A DNA stretch of 64,000 bases. It comes from BMS3ABIN04 sp964553325 (GTDB taxonomy: Bacteria; Bacteroidota; Ignavibacteria; Ignavibacteriales; Melioribacteraceae). The notes under the pieces were generated by a model. That model was not told where the DNA came from, made no database searches, and saw only the letters and a program-made list of their open reading frames with translations. A program made the position numbers and the translations under genes. Below, in pieces: positions 35,417 to 45,303 of the stretch. Positions within the stretch are counted from its first letter, which is position 1. Every line of letters begins with the position of its first letter. The DNA is taken from the NCBI GenBank assembly GCA_964553325.1, contig CAZKKI010000071.1:62001-126000 (forward strand), written 5' to 3'.

Positions 35417-37804
35417 ATGATTAAAAGAATGTTGATTGTATTTCTATTGTGTATTACCGCTTTTTTACAAGCGCAAACCGATACAATCAAATATTCTTGG
35501 CCGGTTCAGCCTTTGAATTCGTCTCACGGGATTAACGGTACGTTTTGCGAATTTAGAAATACCTTATCGTCCGATCATTTTCACAATGCCGTGGATATCG
35601 GGAAAGCCGACGGTGAACCGGTTTATGCTTGTTTGGATGGTGTTGTTTATTCTAAAAGCACCAACGGATATAATTCTTACGTGAACGTGAAAACGACTTT
35701 CGGGTTTCAAAAAAAGCATATTACTTATTATCATGTAAAACCGAATCCTTCTTTGGACGTTGGTGATCATGTTACAGCCGGCGTTACTGTTGTGGGTACG
35801 ATTGCCGACGGTGCGGGTCACGTTCATTTGATCGAAAGGGAACTCATAAATTCGTCTTCTTCCAGTTTGGGAACGGAAATTAATCCTATTAGAAAAGGCG
35901 GAGGATTAACACCGTATAACGATAATTACACGCCTGTTATCCATTCTTCTTCGCTTGAGTTCAGAAGGAATAATTCAAGTACTAAAGTTGATAAAAATAA
36001 TCTTACCGGTAAAGTTGATATAATAATTAAAGTAGTTGAAAGAAACGGAAGTTATTCATCGCAAACTAATAACGGAACTTATTTGCTCGGTTATAGAATT
36101 TGGAATGCCGATACAACTCAAATTATTTACGAACCGCCGGACGGCGGAGTAAAATATAAATTCGATAGGAAACCTTTGAACGAATATGTGCACAAAGTTT
36201 TTGTAAAAGGAATTGCTACGCTGAGCAATCCGGTCTATTGGTTGACAAACGGGAAAGGGGAATCGTACATAAACGAAAATCTGATTGTAAACGATAGCTA
36301 TCTCGATACGGATCAATTCCCCGAAGGAAATTATATACTGCAGGTTTTTACCGAAGATACGAGAGACAACTATGCGGAGAAATATTTCAATATCTCGATT
36401 ACGAAAAACCCGCCGGTTTTATTAAGCGTGGAAAACCCGGACAAAAGAAAATCATTGCGTGTTACTTGGGGAAAATTCACACTGAAAAATTTAAAAGGTT
36501 ATAGATTATACGGTACCAATGATACTACTTTGCAAAATTGGTACTTGATAGCGGGAGAAGATGTTTTTACGAAAGATTTAACCGAATACACTTTTAACTC
36601 ACCTTCGCAATTCAATCCGTCGGTTCCCGATGATGTTAAATATTTTTACCTGACTTATGTGGATTCGAACGATGTTGAGGGAAAAAGAAGTGATGTATAT
36701 TCGCGGTCGGTTTTTGAAGACAGCGTAAACGTACCGGAAGTATTGATTGTCGATGGATTTGACAGGTCCGGAAGCGGAGGCAGCTGGGCGGAGCCGTCAC
36801 ATTCGTTTAACACAATGTATTTCAACGCGCTTGAAAAATACAATGTGTTAATCGAATCTTGTGCAAACGACGCGGTAGTTCAGAATAAAATAGAATTGGA
36901 AGATTACGATTTTGTTATTTGGTTTACCGGAGATGAATCGAGAGCGGAAAATACTTTTGAGAATCCTGAGCAAGGAAAAATAGCTTTATACCTTGAACAC
37001 GGTGGAAAAATAGTAATTACCGGCGACGATATCGGTTACGATTTGGATCAAGAACACCAATACTCCGAATTTTCCGATACGCTGTTTTACCGCCATTATT
37101 TAAAAGCTCACCTCGTACATACCGGCAATACTTTGCTTACCGAAGCAAACGGAGTTGAAGGAACCGTGTTTCAACCTTTGTCTCTCCAGTTCGGTAAAAC
37201 TTACGAGGAAGATTCGCCCGACGATATCGAACCTGTGAACGGTGCCGATTCGGTACTTATTTATAATTTTTTGAGAAACGATAATATGCACTTTAGAAAA
37301 GGCGGAATAGCTTACACCGGCGCTTTCGGTACGAGTAATTTAGTAGGGCAAGTGATTTACATTTCGTTTGCTCTAGAGACGCTTGAACAAGTACAATTAA
37401 ACGAATTTATGGAAAGTGCTCTGCGGTATTTCGGAGTGATAACCGGTACCCGAAATTCTATTCCGAAGATACCTTGGGAATTTGTATTGGAACAAAATTA
37501 CCCGAACCCGTTTAACCCGAGCACAACGATAAATTATACCATTCCGTTGACTGATATTTTAACGAACACATTCGAGCAACCGGATAATGGAATCCCGGAG
37601 CAAGCCGGGAAAGGCAACGTAAAGGTCAGTTTGGTTGTTTACGATATTTTAGGAAGGGAAGTAGCAACACTTGTGAATAAAATCCAAGCTCCGGGGAATT
37701 ATAGAATTGTTTTCGAAGCGAACGGATTAAGCAGCGGAATTTATTTTTATCAACTTCGATACGGAAGTAAAATAGCGACTAAGAAAATGGTATTACTTAA
37801 ATAA
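35417..37804 (+). CDS. M23 (LytM-type) peptidase with T9SS sorting domain
   Basis: From ATG 35417 the product is 795 residues with a signal peptide (MLIVFLLCITAFLQAQ). The frame extends upstream to 35303 within the permease gene without a start signal. The M23 zinc site is HNAVD (H56, D60) with HVH (H135, H137), as in cell-wall endopeptidases. A long middle region, including a DJ-1-like or beta-rich segment around residues 450-680, is unassigned. The last 90 residues are a T9SS type A sorting domain: YPNPFNPST near residue 694 and ILGREVATL, ending KKMVLLK. This is the clearest T9SS substrate in the window. Confidence 0.85.
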   Translation: MIKRMLIVFLLCITAFLQAQTDTIKYSWPVQPLNSSHGINGTFCEFRNTLSSDHFHNAVDIGKADGEPVYACLDGVVYSKSTNGYNSYVNVKTTFGFQKKHITYYHVKPNPSLDVGDHVTAGVTVVGTIADGAGHVHLIERELINSSSSSLGTEINPIRKGGGLTPYNDNYTPVIHSSSLEFRRNNSSTKVDKNNLTGKVDIIIKVVERNGSYSSQTNNGTYLLGYRIWNADTTQIIYEPPDGGVKYKFDRKPLNEYVHKVFVKGIATLSNPVYWLTNGKGESYINENLIVNDSYLDTDQFPEGNYILQVFTEDTRDNYAEKYFNISITKNPPVLLSVENPDKRKSLRVTWGKFTLKNLKGYRLYGTNDTTLQNWYLIAGEDVFTKDLTEYTFNSPSQFNPSVPDDVKYFYLTYVDSNDVEGKRSDVYSRSVFEDSVNVPEVLIVDGFDRSGSGGSWAEPSHSFNTMYFNALEKYNVLIESCANDAVVQNKIELEDYDFVIWFTGDESRAENTFENPEQGKIALYLEHGGKIVITGDDIGYDLDQEHQYSEFSDTLFYRHYLKAHLVHTGNTLLTEANGVEGTVFQPLSLQFGKTYEEDSPDDIEPVNGADSVLIYNFLRNDNMHFRKGGIAYTGAFGTSNLVGQVIYISFALETLEQVQLNEFMESALRYFGVITGTRNSIPKIPWEFVLEQNYPNPFNPSTTINYTIPLTDILTNTFEQPDNGIPEQAGKGNVKVSLVVYDILGREVATLVNKIQAPGNYRIVFEANGLSSGIYFYQLRYGSKIATKKMVLLK

Positions 37805-37815
37805 AATATAAAAAC

Positions 37816-38772
37816 ATGAAACTAATAATATTTATATTTATAGCATTGTCAGTGGTAAAGCCGCAAACCGTTAAAGCTCCGGAAAATAAAATCCGGACGG
37901 AAATAAAGTATTCGGGTTCACAAAAAATTTTTGAAGTAAAAGTTTACGGCAATAGCGGGGAGCTTAAATTTAAAATCGAAAAAGAACTTCCTTCGAAAGA
38001 AACGGCACCGTATGCCGTTCCCGTAGATAACGGAGGAGTAATACTTGTGGATGTTTTGGAAGGAAATGCAGAGTTTTTTAATTCCGAAGGAATAAAAGTA
38101 AAAAGCGTCTCGCTTTTCGAAGGCTTTCCGTTTGCTTACGAAAGAAAAGTGCAAACGGCCGCAAGCAACGGATTTGTTGTGTTTCTTGTTTCGCAGAAGG
38201 AAAGGGAAAATTCCGTTGTTAAAATATTCGATGTAAACGGTCGGCTTATAAATGAATTTGAAGTGAAGGGGACAAACGGAAGCGGGGTCGAAATATTACC
38301 GGATAAAAAGCTAATCGCTATTTCTACATATTATTGGCGAGCGGATGATCTAATCGGAAATACGTCGATATTCGATTTTGACGGCAAACCATTGATGGAA
38401 ACGCCGCATAAATTCGATAACGGGAAATTCTCACAAGAAGGAAAATACTTCCTTGGGTTTGATAAACATAAAATCTTTTTGCTTGATACGGAAAATAAAA
38501 TTACTAAATGGAGTCGCAGTTTCCCGGAAAACGAATTTATACTTGTGGCGGATTTCAAAAATAATAAGGTTATAACCGTAACGTCTACGGAATCCGTATT
38601 GGAAAACGGTGTATGGTACAACAAAATTGCGATTGTCCGAGAAAGCAATTTGAAAGGGGCGGATGAGATTTTAACAATATTAAATAATAAAAAATTTAAA
38701 AAAGCAAATTTAATAATTACAAATAATAAAATAACATTGGTGTTGGACGAAGCTAAATTCGTTGTGAGGTAA
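37816..38772 (+). CDS. Secreted protein of unknown function, probable beta-propeller
   Basis: The 318-residue protein has a signal peptide (LIIFIFIALSVVKPQ). The rest is a series of beta-strand pairs such as GGVILVDVLEGNAEFFNSEG and VVKIFDVNGRLINEFE, consistent with a propeller, but I recognise no family. It follows the M23 peptidase by 11 bases and is the last gene of the run. Its stop is only 2 bases from the stop of the convergent MORN-repeat gene, with no terminator visible. Confidence 0.5.
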   Translation: MKLIIFIFIALSVVKPQTVKAPENKIRTEIKYSGSQKIFEVKVYGNSGELKFKIEKELPSKETAPYAVPVDNGGVILVDVLEGNAEFFNSEGIKVKSVSLFEGFPFAYERKVQTAASNGFVVFLVSQKERENSVVKIFDVNGRLINEFEVKGTNGSGVEILPDKKLIAISTYYWRADDLIGNTSIFDFDGKPLMETPHKFDNGKFSQEGKYFLGFDKHKIFLLDTENKITKWSRSFPENEFILVADFKNNKVITVTSTESVLENGVWYNKIAIVRESNLKGADEILTILNNKKFKKANLIITNNKITLVLDEAKFVVR

Positions 38773-38774
38773 AA

Positions 38775-40106
38775 TTATTTTACGCGCGTACCGTCGGGGT
38801 TGTATCTTATTTGGTTTAGTAATTTACCGTTTGAATAAACCGCTTCCAGTTTAAGCAGACCGTTTTCATAATATTCATAATATTTTCCGTCGAGTAGATT
38901 GTTTTTGTAAAAGCCGTATGCTTTCATTTCGCCGTTTGGAAAATATTTCGTATAGTATCCCTCACGGTTTCCGCTTGCATAATAAACTTCCTCCGATTTT
39001 TCGCCGGTTTTATAAAATGAAAACGCCCTTCCTTCTGGTTTGCCGTTTTTGTAAATCGTAACCGATTTCAATTCACCGGATTCGAAGAATGTTTTAAGCG
39101 TATCGGATAAGACTCCGTTTGAATAGTTTTGTTCCGTAGTTAGAATACCGGCTTGGTTGTATAAAAATTCTTTCCCTTCTTTTACATTTTGAGAATAATT
39201 GGTTATGCGTTGTAAAATTCCGGTTTCGTAATAATATTTTGATGTGCTGTCCAGTTTACCTTGATTGTAAAACAACGCCGATTTAAGAAAACCGTTGTGG
39301 TAATAGTATTTGTTTAGACCGTCGAGTTCGCCTTCCCTAAAATGCTGTTCGGATTTCATTATTCCGTCTGCGTAATAATCTTTAAAATCTTCTTCAACTT
39401 TATCGAAGTTGCCTACAATATCGTACCGTTTTCTTTTAACTATTTGGCCGTTCTTGTAAGTATCTATAACTTTGATTGAGCCATCCGGATAATATAAATA
39501 CGATGTTCCGTCCAAAACATTGTTTTTATAATTTGCTTCCAAGGCAACGCCGCCGTAATCGTTATACACTTTACTTATTCCATTAAGTTTGCCGTCTACA
39601 TAATTACGTTCAACTTCCAGCTTTCCGTTTTCGTAAAAAATTTTCGAGACACCGTTTAGTTTACCGTTTTTATAATGCCAAATACCTTGAAGCGCACCGC
39701 TTTTATAATATGTTTCGGTATAACCTTCTCTTACTCCGTTCACGAAATTAGGAGTAGCCCAAAGCTCACCCGATTCGTAAAACCATTGCTGTTTACCGTC
39801 GAGCTTGCCGTGCTTATAGTTCCAAATCATACTTAACGTACCGTCTTCAAAATACCAATACGAAGGTCCTTCTTCCAAACCGTTTTCGTAATACCATTCT
39901 TTCCATAAATTACCGTTTTCGTAATATTCTCTGTAGTAACCGTTTTTAATTCCGTTAACGTATTCGCCTTCCGATTTTAGTTTTCCGTTATCGTAGTATG
40001 TTTTTCTGATTTCCTTTTTACCGGTTTGGGGAAACGACGTTGTTGCCGGTAGTAATAAAAGGAATAAAAGGATTATAACTTTGAAAGGAAGATTAAATTT
40101 ATTCAT
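38775..40106 (-). CDS. Secreted MORN-repeat protein with about 17 repeats
   Basis: The 443-residue protein has a signal peptide (VIILLFLLLLPATTSFPQ) and then about 17 tandem units of about 23 residues, each of the pattern YYENGxLxxxxxYxNGxxxG. One unit near residue 235 (YDIVGNFDK) is degenerate. These are MORN_2 repeats, also found in the YwqK-type proteins. They form extended beta-hairpin stacks, and secreted ones are thought to bind surfaces or partners; no enzymatic domain is seen. It is 18 bases downstream of the thioredoxin-like gene. Confidence 0.8.
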   Translation of the reverse strand: MNKFNLPFKVIILLFLLLLPATTSFPQTGKKEIRKTYYDNGKLKSEGEYVNGIKNGYYREYYENGNLWKEWYYENGLEEGPSYWYFEDGTLSMIWNYKHGKLDGKQQWFYESGELWATPNFVNGVREGYTETYYKSGALQGIWHYKNGKLNGVSKIFYENGKLEVERNYVDGKLNGISKVYNDYGGVALEANYKNNVLDGTSYLYYPDGSIKVIDTYKNGQIVKRKRYDIVGNFDKVEEDFKDYYADGIMKSEQHFREGELDGLNKYYYHNGFLKSALFYNQGKLDSTSKYYYETGILQRITNYSQNVKEGKEFLYNQAGILTTEQNYSNGVLSDTLKTFFESGELKSVTIYKNGKPEGRAFSFYKTGEKSEEVYYASGNREGYYTKYFPNGEMKAYGFYKNNLLDGKYYEYYENGLLKLEAVYSNGKLLNQIRYNPDGTRVK

Positions 40107-40124
40107 CCGGTTAAGAATTCCATA

Positions 40125-40526
40125 TTATGAATAAAGTAAATCGATTTTTTTACGCAATGAAGATTCACCGCGGAACCCAACCATAACATCTTGTATTTTG
40201 TTATCCCGGATAAAAATTGTTGAAGGGGTTCCCATTATCCCGAAAGCCATTGCGTCTTTCATATTTCTCGAAGCATCTATCATTATAACGTTTTGAACTT
40301 CGTTCCCAAGTTCTTCCATTACCGGTGTTTGTTGCTTACATGCATGGCAGTTGGGCGAATAAAAATAGATAACGGATTTTTGGTTCTCTATTAACGATTT
40401 TAACCGGTCGCTTAATTTATCGAAGGGAACCGTAGTGCCAACGGTTTTCTTCGATTTTCTGTACAACCTGAATTGTGCAAACAAGAATAATGAAATTAAT
40501 AGTCCTATGACTATTCCGATTTCCAT
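40125..40526 (-). CDS. Membrane-anchored thioredoxin-like protein
   Basis: The 133-residue protein has one N-terminal transmembrane helix (residues about 3-20) and a thioredoxin fold with the redox motif CHAC (C60, C63) and the cis-proline region GTPS. The orientation of the single anchor cannot be decided from sequence alone, although the basic residues after the helix (RLYRKSKK) suggest the fold may be cytoplasmic. Likely a disulfide reductase or redox carrier. It is cotranscribed with the MORN-repeat gene. The 109 bases between it and the divergent thioesterase gene hold both promoters. Confidence 0.78.
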   Translation of the reverse strand: MEIGIVIGLLISLFLFAQFRLYRKSKKTVGTTVPFDKLSDRLKSLIENQKSVIYFYSPNCHACKQQTPVMEELGNEVQNVIMIDASRNMKDAMAFGIMGTPSTIFIRDNKIQDVMVGFRGESSLRKKIDLLYS

Positions 40527-40635
40527 AAATATTTTCCCTTAAGTAAATTATTTTTTTGGAAAAGAAATTATATATTAATTTATGGTGAATATCAATTTTA
40601 TATAGTGTAAATATTATCCCACAACCGAGGAAATT

Positions 40636-41040
40636 ATGTTGTCCGTAAAGAAAAAAATTTATTTCGATCAAGTTGATCCCGGTGGAATTATTTATTTCGT
40701 TGAGTTATACAAACTGATGCATCAAGTATATGAGGAATTACTCGGAAGTTTCGATACCGAAGAAAATTATTTTGAAAGCGAAAAATATGTATTACCGATA
40801 ATTCATGCAGAGGCTGACTATATTGCTCCGATAAGACTTCATGACGAAATAATAATTAACGTATCGGTAACACAATTGAAAGAATCGTCTTTTGAATTGA
40901 GTTATGAAATTTTTTCCGTAAGCGGCAAGTTGGTCGGAAAGGGAAAAACCGTTCATGTGTCGGTCGGTAAAACGGAATTTAAAAAAATTGCAATGCAAAC
41001 CGATTTATACAACGAGTTGAAAAATCATATGCAAAAATAA
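40636..41040 (+). CDS. 4HBT-family thioesterase, probable DHNA-CoA hydrolase
   Basis: The 134-residue hotdog protein has the 4-hydroxybenzoyl-CoA-thioesterase motif DQVDPGGIIYF with the catalytic D14. It lies beside the menaquinone operon, its stop one base from that of menE, so hydrolysis of 1,4-dihydroxy-2-naphthoyl-CoA is the natural role. That step joins MenB and MenA. The activity is inferred from context; acyl-CoA thioesterases of other pathways share the fold. It is transcribed toward menE from its own promoter region. Confidence 0.72.
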   Translation: MLSVKKKIYFDQVDPGGIIYFVELYKLMHQVYEELLGSFDTEENYFESEKYVLPIIHAEADYIAPIRLHDEIIINVSVTQLKESSFELSYEIFSVSGKLVGKGKTVHVSVGKTEFKKIAMQTDLYNELKNHMQK

Positions 41041-41041
41041 A

Positions 41042-42499
41042 CTAAGAATTTATTTTCTTTATTAACTCGGGTTTGTTTACCTTGCCAAGTTGAGTGCGCG
41101 GAATAGATTCGACAAAGAAGAATTTTTTCGGAATTTTAAACGGAGCGATTTTTTTCCGCAAATATTCTTTTAACTCGTAAATATTAAGTTTCGAATCATC
41201 GGAAATTTTAATTGCGGCAACTAAACTCTCGCCCCATTCTTCGTTTGCTTCACCGAAAACATAAGCATCTTCTATTTCGGGATACGAGGTTAGTGCGTAT
41301 TCAATTTCGGCCGGATTAATATTTTCACCTCCGGAAATGATTAAGTCGTCTTTACGCCCGAGAATAAAAAGTTTCCCGGTATTATCCGTATAACCGTAAT
41401 CGCCCGTGTAAAAAGATTTTCCCTCGAATTTTTCGGCAGTGCTATCCGGATTGTTCAAATAACCTTCCGCAACTTGCGGAGCCGTTACAACTATTTCACC
41501 TTTCGAATAAGCCGGCAATTCGTTTCTTTGTTCATCGACGATTGTTATTTTTACATTCCTCATCGGAACAACAAAGCTTTCCCCAGTAAAATTGTTATCG
41601 ATTTTTTTTTCGGCTATCATCGAAGATGTTTCCGTTGCACCGTAAACCAATGTTATCGGAAGTTGTTTATTTATTGCACTAATTAAAATATTTTGAGCGG
41701 AAGGTCCGCCGCCTACAAAAATGTTTTTCAAACCGGAATAATGATTAAGGCCAGTTTCGGTTAGCCGCTTTAACATCGTCGGTACAAGTGAAATAAAAGT
41801 CGGCTTGTGCTTTTTTATGCTACGTAAAATATTTCCCGTTTTTAAATTTGCCGGGAAGATTATTTGTGCACCGCTTAAAATCGATCTGACAATTATCGAA
41901 AATCCGCCGATATGATAAAAAGGTAAGGAAGCCAATAATTTATCTTTCTCGGAAAGTTCGAATGCTGAATCGAAAGAAAAAACACTTTCCCAAAGATTCT
42001 CGAAAGAAATTTTAACACCTTTGGGTTTTCCCCGGCTACCGGACGTAAATAAAACCACAGCCGTTGCTTCGGAACGACTGTCGTAGGTTTCCTCGATTTC
42101 TACATCGCGGTGAACGGGAAAAACGATTTTCTTCGATTCTTGTAATGAGAATTTTTCCGTTAAACCGGAATGCAGTAAAATATAATCGTATTCAAATTGC
42201 CGAAGGATTTCAGTTACTTCGTGTTGCTTTAATTTATGATTTATTAAAACGGGTACGGCACCGGTTTGCCAAATAGCAAAAGTCGCAACGATGAAGTCGG
42301 GATTATTTTCGCATAAAAGCGGAACATAAGAATGCCTTTTTATTTTTCCGGATAGGAAACGGGTAAATGCGATTACCGATTTGTAAACTTCTGAAAAAGT
42401 ATAATGCTCTTTTTCCCCTATGATAAATATTTTATCCGGGCGGACTTTCGTTTGTTCTTTTAACCAATCGCTTTTAGCGTTATCGATTATCATAATCAA
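41042..42499 (-). CDS. menE: O-succinylbenzoate-CoA ligase
   Basis: The 485-residue adenylate-forming enzyme activates o-succinylbenzoate with ATP and CoA. Signatures are the phosphate loop FTSGSRGKPKG, the YGATETSS motif, the TGD motif in YTGDYGYTD and GRKDDLIISGGENI. Start ATG 42497-42499 overlaps the end of menC by 20 bases, so translation is coupled. It is the last gene of the leftward men operon. Confidence 0.92.
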   Translation of the reverse strand: MIMIIDNAKSDWLKEQTKVRPDKIFIIGEKEHYTFSEVYKSVIAFTRFLSGKIKRHSYVPLLCENNPDFIVATFAIWQTGAVPVLINHKLKQHEVTEILRQFEYDYILLHSGLTEKFSLQESKKIVFPVHRDVEIEETYDSRSEATAVVLFTSGSRGKPKGVKISFENLWESVFSFDSAFELSEKDKLLASLPFYHIGGFSIIVRSILSGAQIIFPANLKTGNILRSIKKHKPTFISLVPTMLKRLTETGLNHYSGLKNIFVGGGPSAQNILISAINKQLPITLVYGATETSSMIAEKKIDNNFTGESFVVPMRNVKITIVDEQRNELPAYSKGEIVVTAPQVAEGYLNNPDSTAEKFEGKSFYTGDYGYTDNTGKLFILGRKDDLIISGGENINPAEIEYALTSYPEIEDAYVFGEANEEWGESLVAAIKISDDSKLNIYELKEYLRKKIAPFKIPKKFFFVESIPRTQLGKVNKPELIKKINS

Positions 42500-43556
42500 A
42501 AGTCGATAATTTTTCTATAAATTCAATGTATTTGTTTAGTTCGAATTTTATCTTTCCGTTTACCGAGTCAAATGGATTGGAAAATAAATCTTTATCGAAA
42601 ATTTTGTTTGCAATTAAACCGTGGGCGAAATTATGATTTGCTTGTGCGGCCAACAAAAATAAAATGCTTTTGCCCAGCATGGATTCGAACGAAGATGAAA
42701 CAATCGCATTTATTTTTTTCGAGTTTGCAAGGTTTATTAATTTTAACGAATCGAAAATACTACCCAAAACAACCGGCTTCAAAACAATGAAATTGAATTT
42801 CCCGCTTTCTATTATTTTTACGGCGGTTTTATAGTCTGTAACCGATTCATCAACTGCAATCGGAACTTCGGAGAACTTGGCGAGCTCATACAAATCTTTC
42901 AGTGTTTTTACGGGTTGCTCGATAAATTCAATATCATATTTCCGTAACATCGGAATGAATTTTTTAGCTTCACGTAACGACCAGGATGCATTGGCATCAA
43001 GCCGGATTTTGAAGTTACTTCCTAATTCCCTGATGTTTTTTATATATTCCAAATCCTTATTAAAATTATTTCGTCCGATTTTAATTTTAAAAGTTTTTAT
43101 TCCTTTTTTAAGAAGTTCGGAAAACTCGTCGAAGCCATTTTTTATGCTGTTGGAACCTAACAGAGCGGAAGTCGCAATTTCAAGATTGGTATGAACAAAT
43201 TGCTCCGTTACCGGTTTGAAATTACTATCGAACGAAAAATTAATTATTGCCTGTTCTATTCCGAATTTAAGTGCGGGGAATTGAAATAATCTGAACGAAT
43301 TTACAAGATTAAATATTTCCGGTAAGTCTGTGTTTTCGAATACGGGGATTAAAGTTTTTACTTCTTCTTTTGCTTCCGTGAATGTTTCAGTGCCGAAGGA
43401 AGGTAAAGGTGTTACATCACCCCAATAGAATTTATTTGTATCACTTGTTAAACGGAGCAATAACCCTTCACGGATATTAAAATCTTCTTTAGAAGTTTTT
43501 AGTACGGAAGAGAAGTTTAACTTGTAAGGATAAAAATTTAAATTATTAATCATCAT
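42480..43556 (-). CDS. menC: O-succinylbenzoate synthase
   Basis: The 358-residue enolase-superfamily enzyme dehydrates SHCHC to o-succinylbenzoate. The barrel motifs are present: KIKIGR (second lysine of the KxK pair), LDANASW with the first metal aspartate, EFIEQPV, VDESV and VLKP. It overlaps menA at ATGA upstream and menE downstream. Its sequence is diverged, as is common for MenC, so context supports the name. Confidence 0.88.
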   Translation of the reverse strand: MMINNLNFYPYKLNFSSVLKTSKEDFNIREGLLLRLTSDTNKFYWGDVTPLPSFGTETFTEAKEEVKTLIPVFENTDLPEIFNLVNSFRLFQFPALKFGIEQAIINFSFDSNFKPVTEQFVHTNLEIATSALLGSNSIKNGFDEFSELLKKGIKTFKIKIGRNNFNKDLEYIKNIRELGSNFKIRLDANASWSLREAKKFIPMLRKYDIEFIEQPVKTLKDLYELAKFSEVPIAVDESVTDYKTAVKIIESGKFNFIVLKPVVLGSIFDSLKLINLANSKKINAIVSSSFESMLGKSILFLLAAQANHNFAHGLIANKIFDKDLFSNPFDSVNGKIKFELNKYIEFIEKLSTFDYDNR

Positions 43557-44452
43557 AATAAAATGCCGGCTGCAAAAAGCAGTCCGTAAATTGCCGATAG
43601 TTTTGCGGTTAGTTCAAGAGTTTTGTTTAGCTGTTGGTCTCTGAATGTATAAATCATCCGGATTAATTTTATTGCTAATGGAAGAGTCAATACCGGTAAA
43701 AAAACAAATAAACTTTCCTTGTAGGTAAAGTAGACTACAAATAAAATCAAGTATGAAGTTATTGTAAAAACAACGTACTGAATTCGTGTGAAATTTTTCC
43801 CGTATTTAACAGCGAGGGTTATCTTACCGGCTTTACTGTCTTGTTCAATATCGCGATAGTTGTTTACAACCAGTACGTTTGTAATAAGCGCTCCAACCGG
43901 GATTGAAGCCCAGACTACCAAAGGAGTAATGGTTAACGCCTGAACGTAATACGTACCAACGGTTCCTATTAAACCGAAAAATATAAATACGAACACATCG
44001 CCCAAGCCGTTGTATGCAAGTGGGAAAGGTCCTGCGGTATATGCAATTCCGGCAATTATCGAAACAATGCCGATAATTAAGGTTATATAACCGGAAATGT
44101 AAACCAAATACAAACCGAGAAAAAATGTCAATCCGAAAGTAAAAATTATTGCTCTTTTCATTTCCGAAGGAGAAATCAATCCGGCTGCCAATACTCTCGT
44201 AGGTCCTACGCGTTCTTTTGTATCGGTGCCGGCAAGGTAATCGTATAAATCATTTACAAAGTTGGTTCCGATTTGAATTAACAAAGCGCACACCAACGCT
44301 ACGAGTGCGGCAAGCGGTTTAAATTTCCCGTCGTAATAAGCGATGGAAGAACCGACAATTACAGGAACAAATGCCGCCAGTAATGTTTTGGGTCTGCTGG
44401 CCAGAATCCAGTAATCGATTTTGGATGATTTTTGTATTGTCGATTCAATCAT
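43553..44452 (-). CDS. menA: 1,4-dihydroxy-2-naphthoate polyprenyltransferase
   Basis: The 299-residue protein is a UbiA-type membrane prenyltransferase with about eight helices. Metal-binding motifs are NDLYDYLAGTD and the later NYRDIEQD, which hold the prenyl diphosphate. It attaches the isoprenoid tail to DHNA, giving demethylmenaquinone. It is in the men operon, starting 3 bases after the menB stop and overlapping menC by 4 bases. Confidence 0.94.
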   Translation of the reverse strand: MIESTIQKSSKIDYWILASRPKTLLAAFVPVIVGSSIAYYDGKFKPLAALVALVCALLIQIGTNFVNDLYDYLAGTDTKERVGPTRVLAAGLISPSEMKRAIIFTFGLTFFLGLYLVYISGYITLIIGIVSIIAGIAYTAGPFPLAYNGLGDVFVFIFFGLIGTVGTYYVQALTITPLVVWASIPVGALITNVLVVNNYRDIEQDSKAGKITLAVKYGKNFTRIQYVVFTITSYLILFVVYFTYKESLFVFLPVLTLPLAIKLIRMIYTFRDQQLNKTLELTAKLSAIYGLLFAAGILL

Positions 44453-44455
44453 TTG

Positions 44456-45289
44456 TTACGGCACCCTTGGAAATTTTGAAAAATCGGGTTTACGTTTTTC
44501 GATGTAAGCTTTTTTACCTTCTTGCGCTTCCTCGCTCATATAATACAATAAAGTGGCGTTTCCGGCAAGTTCTTGAATCCCGGCTTGTCCGTCAAGCTCG
44601 GCGTTAAAAGCGGATTTGAGTAAACGGATTGCCAGCGGACTTTTTTCCAGAATTTCCCGCGCCCATTGAACGCCTTCTTTTTCAAGCTCGTCGATAGGAA
44701 CTACTTTATTTACCAAGCCCATTTCGTATGCTTCTTGAGCGTTGTATTGACGGCATAAGTACCAAATCTCGCGTGCTTTTTTCTGACCAACGATTCTTGC
44801 CAAATAACTGGCACCGAACCCACCGTCGAAGCTACCTACTTTCGGTCCGGTTTGACCGAATACAGCATTATCCGCCGCTATTGTTAAATCGCACACAACA
44901 TGAAGAACGTGTCCGCCGCCGATTGCGTAACCGGCAACAAGCGCAATAACCGGCTTCGGCATGCTGCGTATTAGTTTTTGCAAATCCAAAACGTTTAAGC
45001 GGGGTACTCCGTCTTTACCGACGTAGCCCTTGTCGCCCCGGATTTTTTGATCGCCACCCGAACAAAAGGCATACTTGCCATCTTTTGCCGGACCTTTGCC
45101 GGTAAGGAGTACAACACCGATTCCCGGATCCTCGCGGGCATCCGAAAATGCATCGTACATTTCCAAAACCGTTTCGGGTCTGAACGCGTTTCTTACTTCA
45201 GGTCTGTTTATCGTAATTTTGGCAATGCCGTCCATTTTTTCGTAAATAATATCCTGATAATCTTTTGCTTTTTGCCAATTAAAACTCAT
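44456..45289 (-). CDS. menB: 1,4-dihydroxy-2-naphthoyl-CoA synthase
   Basis: The 277-residue crotonase-fold enzyme closes the second ring of the naphthoquinone. It has the family motif CSGGDQKIRGDKGYVG, GYAIGGGHVLH for the oxyanion hole, TGPKVGSFDGG and the C-terminal RKPDFSKFPR that is diagnostic for MenB. Length is typical. The gene lies between menH (14 bases upstream) and menA (3 bases downstream). Confidence 0.96.
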   Translation of the reverse strand: MSFNWQKAKDYQDIIYEKMDGIAKITINRPEVRNAFRPETVLEMYDAFSDAREDPGIGVVLLTGKGPAKDGKYAFCSGGDQKIRGDKGYVGKDGVPRLNVLDLQKLIRSMPKPVIALVAGYAIGGGHVLHVVCDLTIAADNAVFGQTGPKVGSFDGGFGASYLARIVGQKKAREIWYLCRQYNAQEAYEMGLVNKVVPIDELEKEGVQWAREILEKSPLAIRLLKSAFNAELDGQAGIQELAGNATLLYYMSEEAQEGKKAYIEKRKPDFSKFPRVP

Positions 45290-45303
45290 TGTGTTCTCTC
45301 TCG

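Noticed and set aside
7772..40608. Identical TTATATAGTGT at 7772-7782 and 40598-40608, both upstream of plus-strand genes
   Set aside because: Only two copies, AT-rich, with no shared spacing to the start codons; chance similarity is likely.
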